DNA of 64,000 nt from Rhodopseudomonas palustris (GTDB lineage: Bacteria; Pseudomonadota; Alphaproteobacteria; Rhizobiales; Xanthobacteraceae): assembly GCF_034479375.1 (NCBI RefSeq), contig NZ_CP140155.1, forward strand, positions 4,254,501-4,318,500, read 5' to 3'. The position numbers and the translations under genes are program-made. Shown here piece after piece: positions 44,017 to 53,484 of the stretch (position 1 is the stretch's first letter; every line of letters begins with the position of its first letter). The notes under the pieces were generated by a model, which was not told the origin of the DNA, did not search any database, and saw only the letters and a program-made list of their open reading frames with translations.

Positions 44017-47000
44017 TCTCCGCATTCTTCATCAGAAGGCCGATCTTCGCCTGGGTGATCGCGATCGTGATCATGCTCGGCGGGCTGTTGGCGCTGACCA
44101 CGTTGCCGGTGTCGCAATATCCCGAGATCGCGCCGCCGACGATCCAGATCAGCGCGAGCTATCCCGGCGCGGACGCGCGGACGGTCGAGAACTCGGTGAC
44201 CAAGGTCATCGAGCAGGGCATGACCGGCCTCGACAACCTCGACTACATGACGGCGTCGTCGACCTCGAGCGGCCAGGCCGAGATCACGATCACCTTCACG
44301 AACAAGGCCAATCCGGACGTCGCGCAGATGCAGGTGCAGAACAAGCTGCAGCTCGTCACCGCGCTGTTGCCGTCGATCGTCCAGACCACGGGTCTCTCGG
44401 TCACCAAATCGACCAACGGCTTTCTGATGGTCGTCGGCTTCGTCTCGACCAACGGCAAGATGAGCGAGACCGATATCGCCGATTATGTGAAGAGCTCGCT
44501 CAACGACAGGCTCAAGCGGGTCGAAGGCGTCGGCAACACCCAACTGTTCGGCGGCGGCTATGCGATGCGGATCTGGCTCGATCCGGAGAAGCTGCTGAAA
44601 TACGCGCTGACGCCGGCCGATATCACGGCGGCGATTCAGGCCCAGAACACCCAGGTCTCGGCCGGTCAGCTCGGCGGTCTGCCGGCGCGCAAGGGGCAGC
44701 AGCTCAACGCGACCGTCACGGCGCAGAGCCGGCTGCAGACGCCGGCGCAGTTCCGCGACATCGTCGTCAAGAGCGACCCCAACGGATCGATGGTCCGCAT
44801 CAACGATGTCGCCACCGTCGAACTCGGCGCGGAGGACTACACGAGCGCGTCGACCTATAACGGCCTGCCGGCGACGGGGCTCGCCGTGAATCTGGCGACC
44901 GGCGCCAATGCGATCAGGACGGCCGCTGCGGTCAAGGCGGTGATCGACGGGCTGGCCCCGACGTTTCCGCAAGGCGTGAAGGTCGTCTACCCCTACGACA
45001 CCACGCCGTTCGTCGAGATCTCGATCCGCGACGTGACCCGCACGCTGGTCGAGGCGGTCGTCCTCGTCTTCGTCGTGATGCTGGTGTTCCTGCAGAACTT
45101 TCGCGCGACGCTGATTCCGACGCTGGCGGTGCCGGTCGTGCTGCTCGGCACCTTCGGCGTGCTGGCGTTGGCCGGTTATTCGATCAATACGCTGACCATG
45201 TTCGCCATGGTGCTGGCGATCGGTCTTCTGGTCGACGACGCGATCGTGGTGGTCGAGAACGTCGAACGCGTCATGCATGACGAGGGGCTGTCACCGCGCG
45301 AGGCGACGGCCAAATCGATGACGGAGATCACCGGCGCGCTGATCGGCATCACCACGGTTCTGTCGGCGGTGTTCGTGCCGATGGCGTTCTTCGGCGGTTC
45401 GGTCGGGGTGATCTACCGGCAGTTCGCGGTGACGATCGTCTCGGCGATGGTGCTGTCGGTGATCGTGGCGCTGGTGCTGACGCCGGCCCTGTGCGCGACG
45501 TTTCTTCGTCCGCCGAAGCCGCACGACGAGAAGCGCGGCGTCTTCGGATGGTTCAACCGCGTCCTTGGTCGGGGCACGAATGCGTATCATGCCGGGGCGC
45601 GCGGCATGCTGCGGCGTCCGCGGCAGGGGCTCGCCGCCTTCGTGCTCGTCATCGTCGCCGCCGGCCTATTGTTCATCCGCCTGCCGAGCTCGTTCCTGCC
45701 CGAAGAGGACCAGGGCCTGCTGATGGTGTCGGTGCAATTGCCGGTCGGCGCCACCACGGACCGCACGGAGCGCGTGCTCGACCAGGTCACCCGCCATTTC
45801 CTCGATCACGAGACCAAGGCGGTGGATGGCCTCATGACGGTGACGGGCTTCTCGTTTTCCGGGGCCGGCCAGAATGTCGGCATGGCCTTCGTGCGTCTGA
45901 GGGACTTCGCCGAACGCAAAGATGCCGACCTCTCAGCCAGTGCGGTCGCCGGCCGTGCCATGGCGGTGTTCGCCGGCATTCGCGACGCGAAAGTGTTCGC
46001 GCTGGCGCCGCCGGCGATCGAAGGGCTCGGAACCAGCAACGGCTTCGATTTCTATCTGAAGGATATCAACGGCGCGGGGCACGACAAGCTGATGGCCGCG
46101 CGGGATCAACTGCTCGGCGCCGCCGGTCAGAGCCGCCTCCTCAGCGGGACCCGGCCCAATGGGCAGGATGATACGCCGCAGTTTTCGATCGATATCGATC
46201 AGGAGAAGGCGAGTGCGCTCGGCCTCAATCTCGCCGACGTCAATTCGACGCTGTCGATCGCGTGGGGTAGCAGCTACGTCAACGATTTCATCGATCGTGG
46301 CCGCGTCAAGCGGGTCTATCTGCAGTCGGCGCCGGATTTCCGGATGCAGCCGGAGGATCTGAATCTCTGGTACGTCCGCAACAGCTCCGGCACGATGGTC
46401 CCGTTCTCGGCTTTCGCCTCCGGCCGCTGGACCTTCGGCTCGCCGCGGCTCGAGCGCTACAACGGCGCGGCCGCGGTTCAGATCCAGGGCGACGCTGCGG
46501 CCTCGGTCAGCTCCGGCGCCGCGATGGCGGAGATCGATCGCCTCGTCGCCGGGCTGCCGGCCGGCTTCGGCCACGAGTGGACCGCGCTGTCGCGGCAGGA
46601 GCAGCTCTCCGGCAATCAGGCGGCGTCGCTGTACGCGATCTCCATCCTGGTGGTGTTCCTGTGTCTTGCGGCGCTGTACGAGAGCTGGTCGATTCCGTTT
46701 GCCGTGATGCTGTCGGTGCCGGTCGGCGTGTTCGGCGCGCTGGCCGCCGCGCTGCTGTTCGGTCAGAGCAACGACGTGTACTTCAAGGTCGGTCTGCTGA
46801 CCACGATCGGCCTCGCCGCCAAGAACGCCATCCTGATCATCGAATTCGCCATCGCGCGACAGCAGGCAGGGATGGGATTGCATCGCGCCACGCTGCTCGC
46901 CGCCCGGCAGCGGCTGCGGCCGATCCTGATGACGTCGTTTGCGTTCATCCTCGGCGTCGCGCCGCTGGTCGTCGCCAGCGGCGCCGGCTCGGCGGCGCAG

Positions 47001-47180
47001 AATTCGATCGGCATCGGCGTGATGGGCGGCATGCTGGCGTCGACCCTGCTGGGCATCTTCTTCGTGCCGCTGCTGTTCGTCGTGGTCCGGCGCGTGTTCA
47101 AGGGCGCGGCCGGCACCGAGATCCCCGCCAGCGCAACCCCGCCCAACGCGATCGGCCTTTCGGGCCGGCGAGACTCGTGA
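44013..47180 (+). CDS. RND multidrug efflux pump, HAE1 family (AcrB/AdeB-like)
   Basis: 1055-residue proton-driven trimeric pump. It begins [21 protein letters not shown], with the HAE1-type [16 protein letters not shown]. The proton relay aspartates in TM4 are D408 and D409 ([15 protein letters not shown]), and the TM10 lysine is in [15 protein letters not shown]. Twelve membrane segments and two large periplasmic loops are present. Broad drug and bile-type substrates are usual for this family. The C-terminus is extended by a proline/serine-rich tail. Fully placed in an operon with the adaptor and outer-membrane factor. Confidence 0.95.
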   Translation: MISAFFIRRPIFAWVIAIVIMLGGLLALTTLPVSQYPEIAPPTIQISASYPGADARTVENSVTKVIEQGMTGLDNLDYMTASSTSSGQAEITITFTNKANPDVAQMQVQNKLQLVTALLPSIVQTTGLSVTKSTNGFLMVVGFVSTNGKMSETDIADYVKSSLNDRLKRVEGVGNTQLFGGGYAMRIWLDPEKLLKYALTPADITAAIQAQNTQVSAGQLGGLPARKGQQLNATVTAQSRLQTPAQFRDIVVKSDPNGSMVRINDVATVELGAEDYTSASTYNGLPATGLAVNLATGANAIRTAAAVKAVIDGLAPTFPQGVKVVYPYDTTPFVEISIRDVTRTLVEAVVLVFVVMLVFLQNFRATLIPTLAVPVVLLGTFGVLALAGYSINTLTMFAMVLAIGLLVDDAIVVVENVERVMHDEGLSPREATAKSMTEITGALIGITTVLSAVFVPMAFFGGSVGVIYRQFAVTIVSAMVLSVIVALVLTPALCATFLRPPKPHDEKRGVFGWFNRVLGRGTNAYHAGARGMLRRPRQGLAAFVLVIVAAGLLFIRLPSSFLPEEDQGLLMVSVQLPVGATTDRTERVLDQVTRHFLDHETKAVDGLMTVTGFSFSGAGQNVGMAFVRLRDFAERKDADLSASAVAGRAMAVFAGIRDAKVFALAPPAIEGLGTSNGFDFYLKDINGAGHDKLMAARDQLLGAAGQSRLLSGTRPNGQDDTPQFSIDIDQEKASALGLNLADVNSTLSIAWGSSYVNDFIDRGRVKRVYLQSAPDFRMQPEDLNLWYVRNSSGTMVPFSAFASGRWTFGSPRLERYNGAAAVQIQGDAAASVSSGAAMAEIDRLVAGLPAGFGHEWTALSRQEQLSGNQAASLYAISILVVFLCLAALYESWSIPFAVMLSVPVGVFGALAAALLFGQSNDVYFKVGLLTTIGLAAKNAILIIEFAIARQQAGMGLHRATLLAARQRLRPILMTSFAFILGVAPLVVASGAGSAAQNSIGIGVMGGMLASTLLGIFFVPLLFVVVRRVFKGAAGTEIPASATPPNAIGLSGRRDS

Positions 47181-47184
47181 GCAG

Positions 47185-48903
47185 ATGATGGAAGCGCGAA
47201 CGGGGATGATGCGGGCTCGCCGATGGCTTGCGCGCTGCCGGCGTGTCGGAACGCTGGTCGTGGCCTCCGCGACGTTGGCGTCGACGGCCACTGCGCTGAG
47301 CGGGTGCGCCATCGAGATTCCGCTGAACCCGGCAAAGACGCTGCCGCCCGCTCAATCCCCGGCGGCACCTGCGAAACCGAAGGCCGCGCCGTCCTTTGCG
47401 ATGCTGATCATCCTCGTCGCCATGATGCTGGGCGGATGCGCGGTCGGTCCCGACTATCGGACGCCGCTTCTCGCGACGCCGTCGCATTGGAGCGGGACCG
47501 GCGTCGCGACTGCGCGGCCCGCGCTGCCACGCTGGTGGAGCCGGTTGCGCGATCCGACGCTGGATCGGCTGGTGGCCGAGGCGGTGGACGGCAATCTCGA
47601 CGTCGCGACGGCAAGTGCGCGCGTGCGCGAGGCGCGGGCGAGCTATCGGCAGGCCGTGGGCGCGCTGTTGCCGACGATCGCCAACAGCGACTCGGCGCGG
47701 CTGGCAAAGGGGGCGGGTGTTTCGTCGGCGGCACCCGGCCGACCGAACCTCGGCGGTCCGTCATCGTCGGTGGGATCGGACGGCACCTCCGGTCTGTATC
47801 AGGCGGGGTTCGACGCGAGCTGGGAGCTCGATCTGTTCGGCGCCAACCGCAGGGCCGTCGAGGCCGCGGCCTACGGCATCGATGCCTCGGACGAAAATCT
47901 GCGCGCCGTGTTGCTGACGCTGGTCGGCGACGTCGCGTCGAGCTACGTCGAGGCGCGCGGCTATCAGGCGCGCATCGTGCTCGCCCGTCGCACCGCGACG
48001 TCGCAGGACGAAACCACCAAGATCACCCGCGACCGCCTGGCGGCGGGCACCGCGTCTGCCGCCGATCTCGCCAATGCGACCGGACAGGCCGCGACGACCC
48101 GCTCCGTCATTCCCACGCTCGAGACGGCTTATGCCGTCGCCGTGCATCGGCTGTCGGTGCTGACAGGTCGGCCGCCCGCCGCGCTGTCGGCTCTCCTGGC
48201 GCAGCCGAAGCCGATCCCGGCGCCGAAGTTGCCGGTGCCGGCCGGGATTCCGGCCGATGTTCTGCTGACGCGGCCCGATGTGCGGCTGGCGGAGCGCCGC
48301 TACGCGCAGTCCACGGCCCGAATCGGGCAGGCCGAAGCGGCGCTGTATCCCAGCGTCAGCTTGGCGGGGAATATTGCAACTTCGGGCACGAAGCTCGGCG
48401 ATCTCGGTAGGAATTCGTCGATCAGTTGGTCGCTCGGCCCGACCCTGACGGTGCCGATCTTCAACGGCGGAAAATTGCGGGCGGCGGTGGAGATCGCGCA
48501 GGCGCAGCGTGACCAGCAGTTTCTGGCCTACCAGACGTCCGTACTCACCGCGTTGAAGGACGTCGAAGACGCGCTGGTGTCGCTGAGTAACGAGCAATCG
48601 CGAAGCCGCATTCTGGCGACATCGACCACGGCCTATCGGCAGGCGGCGAGCTTGTCGCAGACGCTGTATCGATCCGGATCGTCGAGCTTTCTCGACGTCC
48701 TGACCGCCGAGCGGTCGCTCTACGGCGCCGAAGACGCGCTGCTGCAAAGCCGGGTCCGGATCGTCTCCGACTATATCGCGCTCAACAAGGCGCTCGGCGG
48801 CGGTTGGGACGGCGAGGTCGATACGCTGACGCCGGAGGTGATCGACGTCGACACCGGACCGCATCCAGCTGGTCCGATCACTCTTCGGAGTGCGGAACTA
48901 TGA
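47185..48903 (+). CDS. Outer-membrane efflux factor lipoprotein (NodT/OprM-like) with unusual N-terminus
   Basis: 572-residue TolC-like outer-membrane channel for the preceding pump. The NodT-family core begins GGCAVGPDYRTP with lipobox C85, continues WWSRLRDPTLDRLVAEAV, and ends with two helical repeats (QAEAALYPSVSLAG, LQSRVRIVSDYIALNKALGGGW). Before this there is a second complete lipobox (ALSGC, C41) and a proline/alanine linker (KTLPPAQSPAAPAKPKAAPS) that the family lacks. The ATG at 47185 is four bases after the pump stop and is probably used; an internal ATG at 47401 would give a normal 500-residue protein but lacks a ribosome binding site. The last ~35 codons are duplicated at 50.75 kb. 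Confidence 0.88.
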   Translation: MMEARTGMMRARRWLARCRRVGTLVVASATLASTATALSGCAIEIPLNPAKTLPPAQSPAAPAKPKAAPSFAMLIILVAMMLGGCAVGPDYRTPLLATPSHWSGTGVATARPALPRWWSRLRDPTLDRLVAEAVDGNLDVATASARVREARASYRQAVGALLPTIANSDSARLAKGAGVSSAAPGRPNLGGPSSSVGSDGTSGLYQAGFDASWELDLFGANRRAVEAAAYGIDASDENLRAVLLTLVGDVASSYVEARGYQARIVLARRTATSQDETTKITRDRLAAGTASAADLANATGQAATTRSVIPTLETAYAVAVHRLSVLTGRPPAALSALLAQPKPIPAPKLPVPAGIPADVLLTRPDVRLAERRYAQSTARIGQAEAALYPSVSLAGNIATSGTKLGDLGRNSSISWSLGPTLTVPIFNGGKLRAAVEIAQAQRDQQFLAYQTSVLTALKDVEDALVSLSNEQSRSRILATSTTAYRQAASLSQTLYRSGSSSFLDVLTAERSLYGAEDALLQSRVRIVSDYIALNKALGGGWDGEVDTLTPEVIDVDTGPHPAGPITLRSAEL

Positions 48904-49036
48904 ACGAGAAGATTGGGAAACACAGGTCGACAATGCAAGAGCCGAAGCAATGAGATTGGATGAGACAAAACGCGTCATCCTGGTCCCGGCGCAGGAAGCG
49001 GACCTGACGGATTTTCGGCTCGGCCTGCGGGACGAC
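48791..49036 (+). repeat. Diverged duplication, copy A
   Basis: This stretch (end of the outer-membrane factor gene plus the start of an acetyltransferase gene) recurs at 50747-51009 in the same order. Shared blocks include CTGACGCCGGAGGTGATCGA, GGACCGCATCCAGC, ATGAGATT..GA.GGGAC-type start and CCGGCGCAGGAAGC. The copies differ at many positions, so the duplication is not recent. The glycosyltransferase gene lies between the copies. Confidence 0.8.
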
Positions 49037-49072
49037 GATCGACTTCGCAGCGCATCGCGTTCGCCGTCGTAA
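48950..49072 (+). pseudogene. Truncated 5' copy of the GNAT acetyltransferase gene
   Basis: 40 codons begin [20 protein letters not shown] and DFRLGL, nearly the same as the N-terminus of the intact acetyltransferase at 50924 ([20 protein letters not shown]), then lose similarity at RDDDRLRSAS and stop. The acetyl-CoA-binding part is missing. It marks the left junction of the inserted glycosyltransferase segment. Confidence 0.75.
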
Positions 49073-49076
49073 GCCC

Positions 49077-50684
49077 ATGAATCTCGCGAACGCCGACGCG
49101 CTTCGTCGCGATCTGGACGCGGCCACGTCCCGGCCGGCCGTGATCCGCTATAGCAGCTTGCGACGCGGCTTTCGCCGCGGCGTTGCGGCGCTACTGCATC
49201 CGGGACTCGGGGCTCCGCTGTTGCTGGGGGTCGTGCTCGGCAATGCGCTGCTGTGGGTGGCTGCGCTGACCATCCTGAAATTCGCTCAGGTGCTGCATTC
49301 CGACAGCACGGAAGCGTTCGCGTGGGGCCAGACCCTGGCCTGGGGCTCGGGCAAGCACCCGCCGATGGTAGGGTGGGTGGCGCGAGCGTGGTTCAGCGTG
49401 TTTCCGACCAGCGATTGGGCGTTCTACGCGCTGGCGATGGCCGTCACCGGCGCCACCGTCTTGCTGATCAGGTTGCTGGCCGGGGAGGTGCTCGATCGCC
49501 GGCGCGCCGTCCTCGCCACGCTGCTGGCGATGATCTACCCGATCCTGAATTTCAAGGGCTACAAGTTCAATCCCGACTTGCTGCAGCTGCCGTTCGTGGT
49601 GCTGATCGTCTGGGCCTATATGGTCGCCGCCGAACGGCGTACCGCTCTGTGGGGCGTGGTAATCGGGCTTGCCGGCGCCGGCGCGGTAATGACGAAATAC
49701 TGGGGCGTGTGGGCACTGGTGGCGATTGCTGTCGCGTCAGTGGCGCGGCCGGACCGCAACCTGCTGTTCCGCTCGCCGGTGCCCTATGTCGCGGTTGCAG
49801 TGTTCTTGCTGGCGATCGTCTCGCACCTCGACTGGCTCTACGCGGCCGGCTTCACGCCGTTCCGCTACGCCTCGCAATATCTTGGGCCCGATCGCGGAAC
49901 AGCGGCACGGCATGCGATGGATTCCACGCTGCACGCCTTCGCTCTGCTACTGCCGCCGCTAGTGGCCGGCGCCGTCGCCGTGCTGCTGCCGCGGCTCAGG
50001 CGCGTGACGGCGCCGTCGGCCGAAGCGCTGGATCGCGCCCGCCAGATCTGGATCATCGTCGCCGTGTTGGCGATCGGGCCGCTCATCGCCGCCATTGCGT
50101 TGCCGGTCCGGATGAAGAGCGATTGGACCATCCCCCTGTTCTCGCTGGTCCCGCTCGCCGTTCTGACGTTGCCGCGGCTCGCCGTGCCGCTGCGCGCCGT
50201 GGCCAGGGCGGCGGTGATCCTGCTGGTGCTCGGGGTGGGAGCGTTGATGGCGGCGCCGGGGCTTGCGACCGTCAAGGTGCTGTTCGAACCCAGCCGCGCG
50301 TTGTCGCCGCGGCTGGATCGTCTGGCGGCGATCGCGACCGAGCTGTGGCGTGAGCGCGTCGGCCAGCCGCTGGCGGTCGTGGTCGGGGACATCGAGGAGG
50401 TCGCGACCGTGTCGTTCTACAGCGCCGACCATCCGCGCATGTTCTCGGCCGGCGCGCCCGAACTAACGCCGTGGATTTCGGTCGACACACTCGGTCGCAG
50501 CGGCTTCGTCGGGATATGTCCGGCCTCGGCACCGGCCTGCGTCGACCGCATCACCGCGTTGCGGCCGTGGGCCGAACGTATCGTCGTGACCACCGAACGG
50601 CGCGCGCTGGGCCAAAGCCTGCCGTCGGATCGCTGGATTGTGCTGCTGGCGCTGCCGGAAGCCGGCGTAGTGATCACGCGCTAA
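49077..50684 (+). CDS. GT39-like integral membrane glycosyltransferase
   Basis: 535-residue polytopic membrane protein of the dolichyl-phosphate-mannose/ArnT (PMT_2) type, using a lipid-linked sugar donor. The first TM helix is followed by a periplasmic loop with LHSDSTEAFAWGQTLAWGSG-KHPPMVGWV, where acidic and KHPP residues match the active-site pattern of such enzymes. About ten hydrophobic segments follow (LLAMIYPILNFKGYKFNPD; VVIGLAGAGAVMTKYWGVWAL), and a C-terminal soluble domain carries CP-x-S-x-P-x-C (CPASAPAC). It probably glycosylates a lipid or envelope polymer. It stands alone in a duplicated segment, so transfer as a single gene is likely. Confidence 0.85.
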   Translation: MNLANADALRRDLDAATSRPAVIRYSSLRRGFRRGVAALLHPGLGAPLLLGVVLGNALLWVAALTILKFAQVLHSDSTEAFAWGQTLAWGSGKHPPMVGWVARAWFSVFPTSDWAFYALAMAVTGATVLLIRLLAGEVLDRRRAVLATLLAMIYPILNFKGYKFNPDLLQLPFVVLIVWAYMVAAERRTALWGVVIGLAGAGAVMTKYWGVWALVAIAVASVARPDRNLLFRSPVPYVAVAVFLLAIVSHLDWLYAAGFTPFRYASQYLGPDRGTAARHAMDSTLHAFALLLPPLVAGAVAVLLPRLRRVTAPSAEALDRARQIWIIVAVLAIGPLIAAIALPVRMKSDWTIPLFSLVPLAVLTLPRLAVPLRAVARAAVILLVLGVGALMAAPGLATVKVLFEPSRALSPRLDRLAAIATELWRERVGQPLAVVVGDIEEVATVSFYSADHPRMFSAGAPELTPWISVDTLGRSGFVGICPASAPACVDRITALRPWAERIVVTTERRALGQSLPSDRWIVLLALPEAGVVITR

Positions 50685-50746
50685 AGGCCGCAGCAACCTG
50701 CCGTCGATACTATGGACGGCCTCGATCTTGCCGTCCGATCAGGAAC

Positions 50747-51009
50747 GCGCCGCCGGGGGCGGATGGGACGGCGAGATCGATGCGCTGACGCCGGAGGTGA
50801 TCGACGTGAATAGCGGACCGCATCCAGCCGGTGCGATCGATCTTCGGCGTACGGCTCTATGAGCGAGACGATCGGCGAAAGCCGATTCAACAATGCAGGA
50901 TCAACAATACAGGAGACGAAGCCATGAGATTAGACGGGACAAATCGTGTCATCCTGGTTCCGGCGCAGGAAGCCGACCTGACGGATTTCCAGCGCGGCCT
51001 GCAGGACGC
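50747..51009 (+). repeat. Diverged duplication, copy B
   Basis: Second copy of the segment at 48791-49036. Here the tail of the outer-membrane factor gene is a 5'-truncated remnant (reads [20 protein letters not shown] in the original frame, without the preceding coding sequence), while the acetyltransferase start runs into a complete gene. This is the reciprocal of copy A. Confidence 0.8.
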
Positions 51010-51472
51010 GTTCGCGGCGGGCTTCACGGCGGCATTCGGAACGGTGCCCGAAGGTCCGATCCCGTCGGATGCAGAACTCGGAGATTTCTTTCATGCGCCG
51101 GGCGCGGTCACGTATCACATCGTGCTCGATGGCGTGCAGGTCGGCGGGGTCGTGCTGACGATCGACCCCGCCACGCATCGCAATTCGCTGGATCTGTTCT
51201 TTGTCTCCACCGAACATCACGGGCGTGGCATCGGCTCCAGAGCGTGGCGCGCGATCGAAGCGATGTATCCCGACACACTGGCATGGGAGACGCACACGCC
51301 GTATTTCGAGAAGCGCAACATCCACTTCTACGTCAACAAATGCGGCTTCAAAATCGTCGAGTTCTACAACGTTCATCATCCGGATCCGCATCCAGAGACC
51401 CGCGAGGGAATCCCGGGCGGGGAATCGTTCCGGTTCGAGAAGGTGTATGCCGATCGATCGGCGCATAGATAG
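50924..51472 (+). CDS. GNAT-family N-acetyltransferase
   Basis: 182-residue cytoplasmic acetyltransferase. The acetyl-CoA-binding motif A is visible in [24 protein letters not shown] (residues about 87-110), with the preceding strand GGVVLTIDP; the C-terminal strand contains [23 protein letters not shown], the usual end of GNAT folds. The start is set by AGGAGACGAAGCC just upstream and by similarity to the truncated copy at 48950. Acyl acceptor unknown. Confidence 0.88.
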   Translation: MRLDGTNRVILVPAQEADLTDFQRGLQDAFAAGFTAAFGTVPEGPIPSDAELGDFFHAPGAVTYHIVLDGVQVGGVVLTIDPATHRNSLDLFFVSTEHHGRGIGSRAWRAIEAMYPDTLAWETHTPYFEKRNIHFYVNKCGFKIVEFYNVHHPDPHPETREGIPGGESFRFEKVYADRSAHR

Positions 51473-51635
51473 GAGATGTCATGGATCGTCCGATGGACCA
51501 TCCACTTCAGGCCCGCGAACGATCGCGCAAGCCGCCGGACGCGCAGCGCTCGGCTCGATATACAGCGATGCTCGCGCCGAGTGGGGGCGTCGGCACATTG
51601 GCGCAGTCTGCCGCGTCGTCTCAAGGATTGGTCGA

Positions 51636-52127
51636 ATGCCGAGCTTACGCCATGTCATCACCGGGCTCCTGGTCGCTTCCGCTCTGAATTTGGCGCTGAT
51701 GGTGCCCGGAGGTTTCGTCGAAACGCGTGACTTCAGCGCCTATCCGGCCATGGTGCTGGGCGGGTTCAACGTTTTTCTGACCGTGCTCGGTTTGGGGAGC
51801 CTCGTGCTCGCCTATTTCGTCACGAAGACCGGCGAAGGACGTGGCTGGGCCGGTCTGGCCGGTCTCGCCTTCGTCGCCGTCTATCTGCTCGACCTCGGCC
51901 GCATCTTCCCCGTGCCGCCCAATCCGATGTCGACGCTCCTGGCGACGCTGGAATGGATCGGTACAGCGCTGGGTGTGGCCTTGGCCGTGTCGTCCTTCGC
52001 GCTCCGCGGCGCGGCGAACACGGCAAGCCCGGCCAAATCAGCGCTTCCTATGCCGGTCGTGGTGGGCCTCATATTCGTGGCGCTGATCATTGTGGCTTTT
52101 GCAACCAGGTCTGCGATGGGCAACTAG
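51636..52127 (+). CDS. Small integral membrane protein
   Basis: 163-residue protein with four predicted membrane segments: VITGLLVASALNLALMV, YPAMVLGGFNVFLTVLGLGS, GWAGLAGLAFVAVYLLDLG and VVGLIFVALIIVAFATR, with a further hydrophobic stretch near LEWIGTALGVALAVSSF. It has no known family signature that I recognise. It follows the acetyltransferase at 164 bp on the same strand, a gap in which I see no gene. A longer frame upstream reads into the acetyltransferase gene and is not supported. Confidence 0.65.
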   Translation: MPSLRHVITGLLVASALNLALMVPGGFVETRDFSAYPAMVLGGFNVFLTVLGLGSLVLAYFVTKTGEGRGWAGLAGLAFVAVYLLDLGRIFPVPPNPMSTLLATLEWIGTALGVALAVSSFALRGAANTASPAKSALPMPVVVGLIFVALIIVAFATRSAMGN

Positions 52128-52256
52128 ACGGCAGATCGGCATAGGGAACGGCCTGCCGCGAGACCACATGCCGCTCACAGGCGAAGCTGGCAAGCTATAG
52201 CGTAGCTGTCGTTCTCATCCGGTCCTGCACGCTCCGCCACCGCACGGTCTGTCCGT

Positions 52257-52290
52257 GAGACATAGGTGACGGTTCGTACTGAGACATGGG
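52257..52290. repeat. Short direct repeat, possible insertion-sequence end remnant
   Basis: GAGACATAGG and GAGACATGGG occur 24 bases apart (GTGAGACATAGGTGACGG...CTGAGACATGGGATCC). Read on the minus strand this resembles the CCATGTCTC/CCTATGTCTC ends I recall from IS481-type elements. There is no transposase gene nearby, so at most an end is left. Confidence 0.3.
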
Positions 52291-52355
52291 ATCCAATCTC
52301 GCGCCGAACGGACTGTGTCGGCAGATGCTTCGGCGCGGCCGCGCCCGGGACGGCA

Positions 52356-53342
52356 TCAAAGCACGACGACGCGTTTTCCCACCGCGTGGCGCGCGGCGAG
52401 CCCTTCGATCGCGATGCCGCCTTGTTCCAGCGGGAAGTGCGCGGTCACGCCCGACGAGAGCAGGCCCTGTCCGTACCAGCGTTCCAGCTCGGCCTTGTTG
52501 GCGCGCAGCGCCTCCGGCTGCGTCAGCGAGAAGGTGCGCCAGTTGACGCCGAGCACGTCGCAATTCTTCAGCAGCGGCAGGTTGAGCGGCAGCGCCGGGA
52601 TGCCTGCGGTGAATCCGAGCACGACGTAGCGGCCGCCGTCGGCGGCGCAGCGGATCGCCGTCTCGGCGAGCCAGCCGCCGACCGGATCGATCACCACGTC
52701 GGCGCCTTTGCCAAGGGCCGCCTTCAGGCGCTCGCCGACCTCTTTTCGATTCGGCGGCGCGCTCGCGGGATACAGCACGCCATCCGCGGCGCCGTGATCG
52801 CGCGCGAAGGCCAGCTTCTCCTCCGACGAGGCCGCCGCAATGACGCGTGCGCCCATGACGCGGGCGACCTGGACGGCGGCGATGCCGACGCCGCCGCCGG
52901 CGCCGAGAACCAGCACGGTCTCGCCGGGCTGCAACCCGGCGCGGTTGCGCAGCGCGTAGAGCGCCGTTTCGAAGGTGAACTGCATCACCGCGGCATCGAC
53001 GAACGACATGCCGTCGGGGATCGGCGCGCAGCGGGCGACGTCCACCGCCACCGCCTCGGCCATGCCGCCGGTGCCGATTCGCGCGGCGACGCGATCGCCG
53101 ATGCGGAAGTCGGTGACGCCCTCGCCCAGCGCCGTCACCACGCCGGCGATCTCCGCGCCCGGCGCGAACGGCCGCGGCGTCTTCACCTGATAGAGATCCT
53201 GGATCATCAAGAGATCCGGATAGTTCACGCCGCAGGCCTTCACCGCGATCAGCAATTGTCCCGGCCCCGCGACCGGTTCCGGAACATCCAGCAGCCGCAG
53301 CGTGTCCGGTCCTCCCGGCTCGCAACTCATCAACGCGCGCAT
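52356..53342 (-). CDS. NADPH:quinone oxidoreductase-like (MDR family)
   Basis: 328-residue zinc-independent medium-chain dehydrogenase/reductase. It starts MRALMSCEPGGPDTLRLLDV and contains ACGVNYPDLLMIQDLYQVK, the quinone oxidoreductase loop, and the nucleotide-binding motif LVLGAGGGVGIAAVQVARVM. No zinc-binding cysteine lobe is present. It likely reduces a quinone or an enoyl thioester with NADPH. The start is at the conserved MRAL; a longer frame adds non-conserved arginine-rich sequence. It is divergent from the AraC gene. Confidence 0.88.
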   Translation of the reverse strand: MRALMSCEPGGPDTLRLLDVPEPVAGPGQLLIAVKACGVNYPDLLMIQDLYQVKTPRPFAPGAEIAGVVTALGEGVTDFRIGDRVAARIGTGGMAEAVAVDVARCAPIPDGMSFVDAAVMQFTFETALYALRNRAGLQPGETVLVLGAGGGVGIAAVQVARVMGARVIAAASSEEKLAFARDHGAADGVLYPASAPPNRKEVGERLKAALGKGADVVIDPVGGWLAETAIRCAADGGRYVVLGFTAGIPALPLNLPLLKNCDVLGVNWRTFSLTQPEALRANKAELERWYGQGLLSSGVTAHFPLEQGGIAIEGLAARHAVGKRVVVL

Positions 53343-53484
53343 GGCTTCGGGTCTCCTCGTTCGCTCTCCTGCCGGCATGGCGGCCCGGAACGGGAGCCGC
53401 AATGACCGGATCGACCGTTCGGGTTGGCACTCCACGTCAGCACGGCGCTGGCGGCGGGGCGCCCGGGCCGCTATCCTGCCCGCC

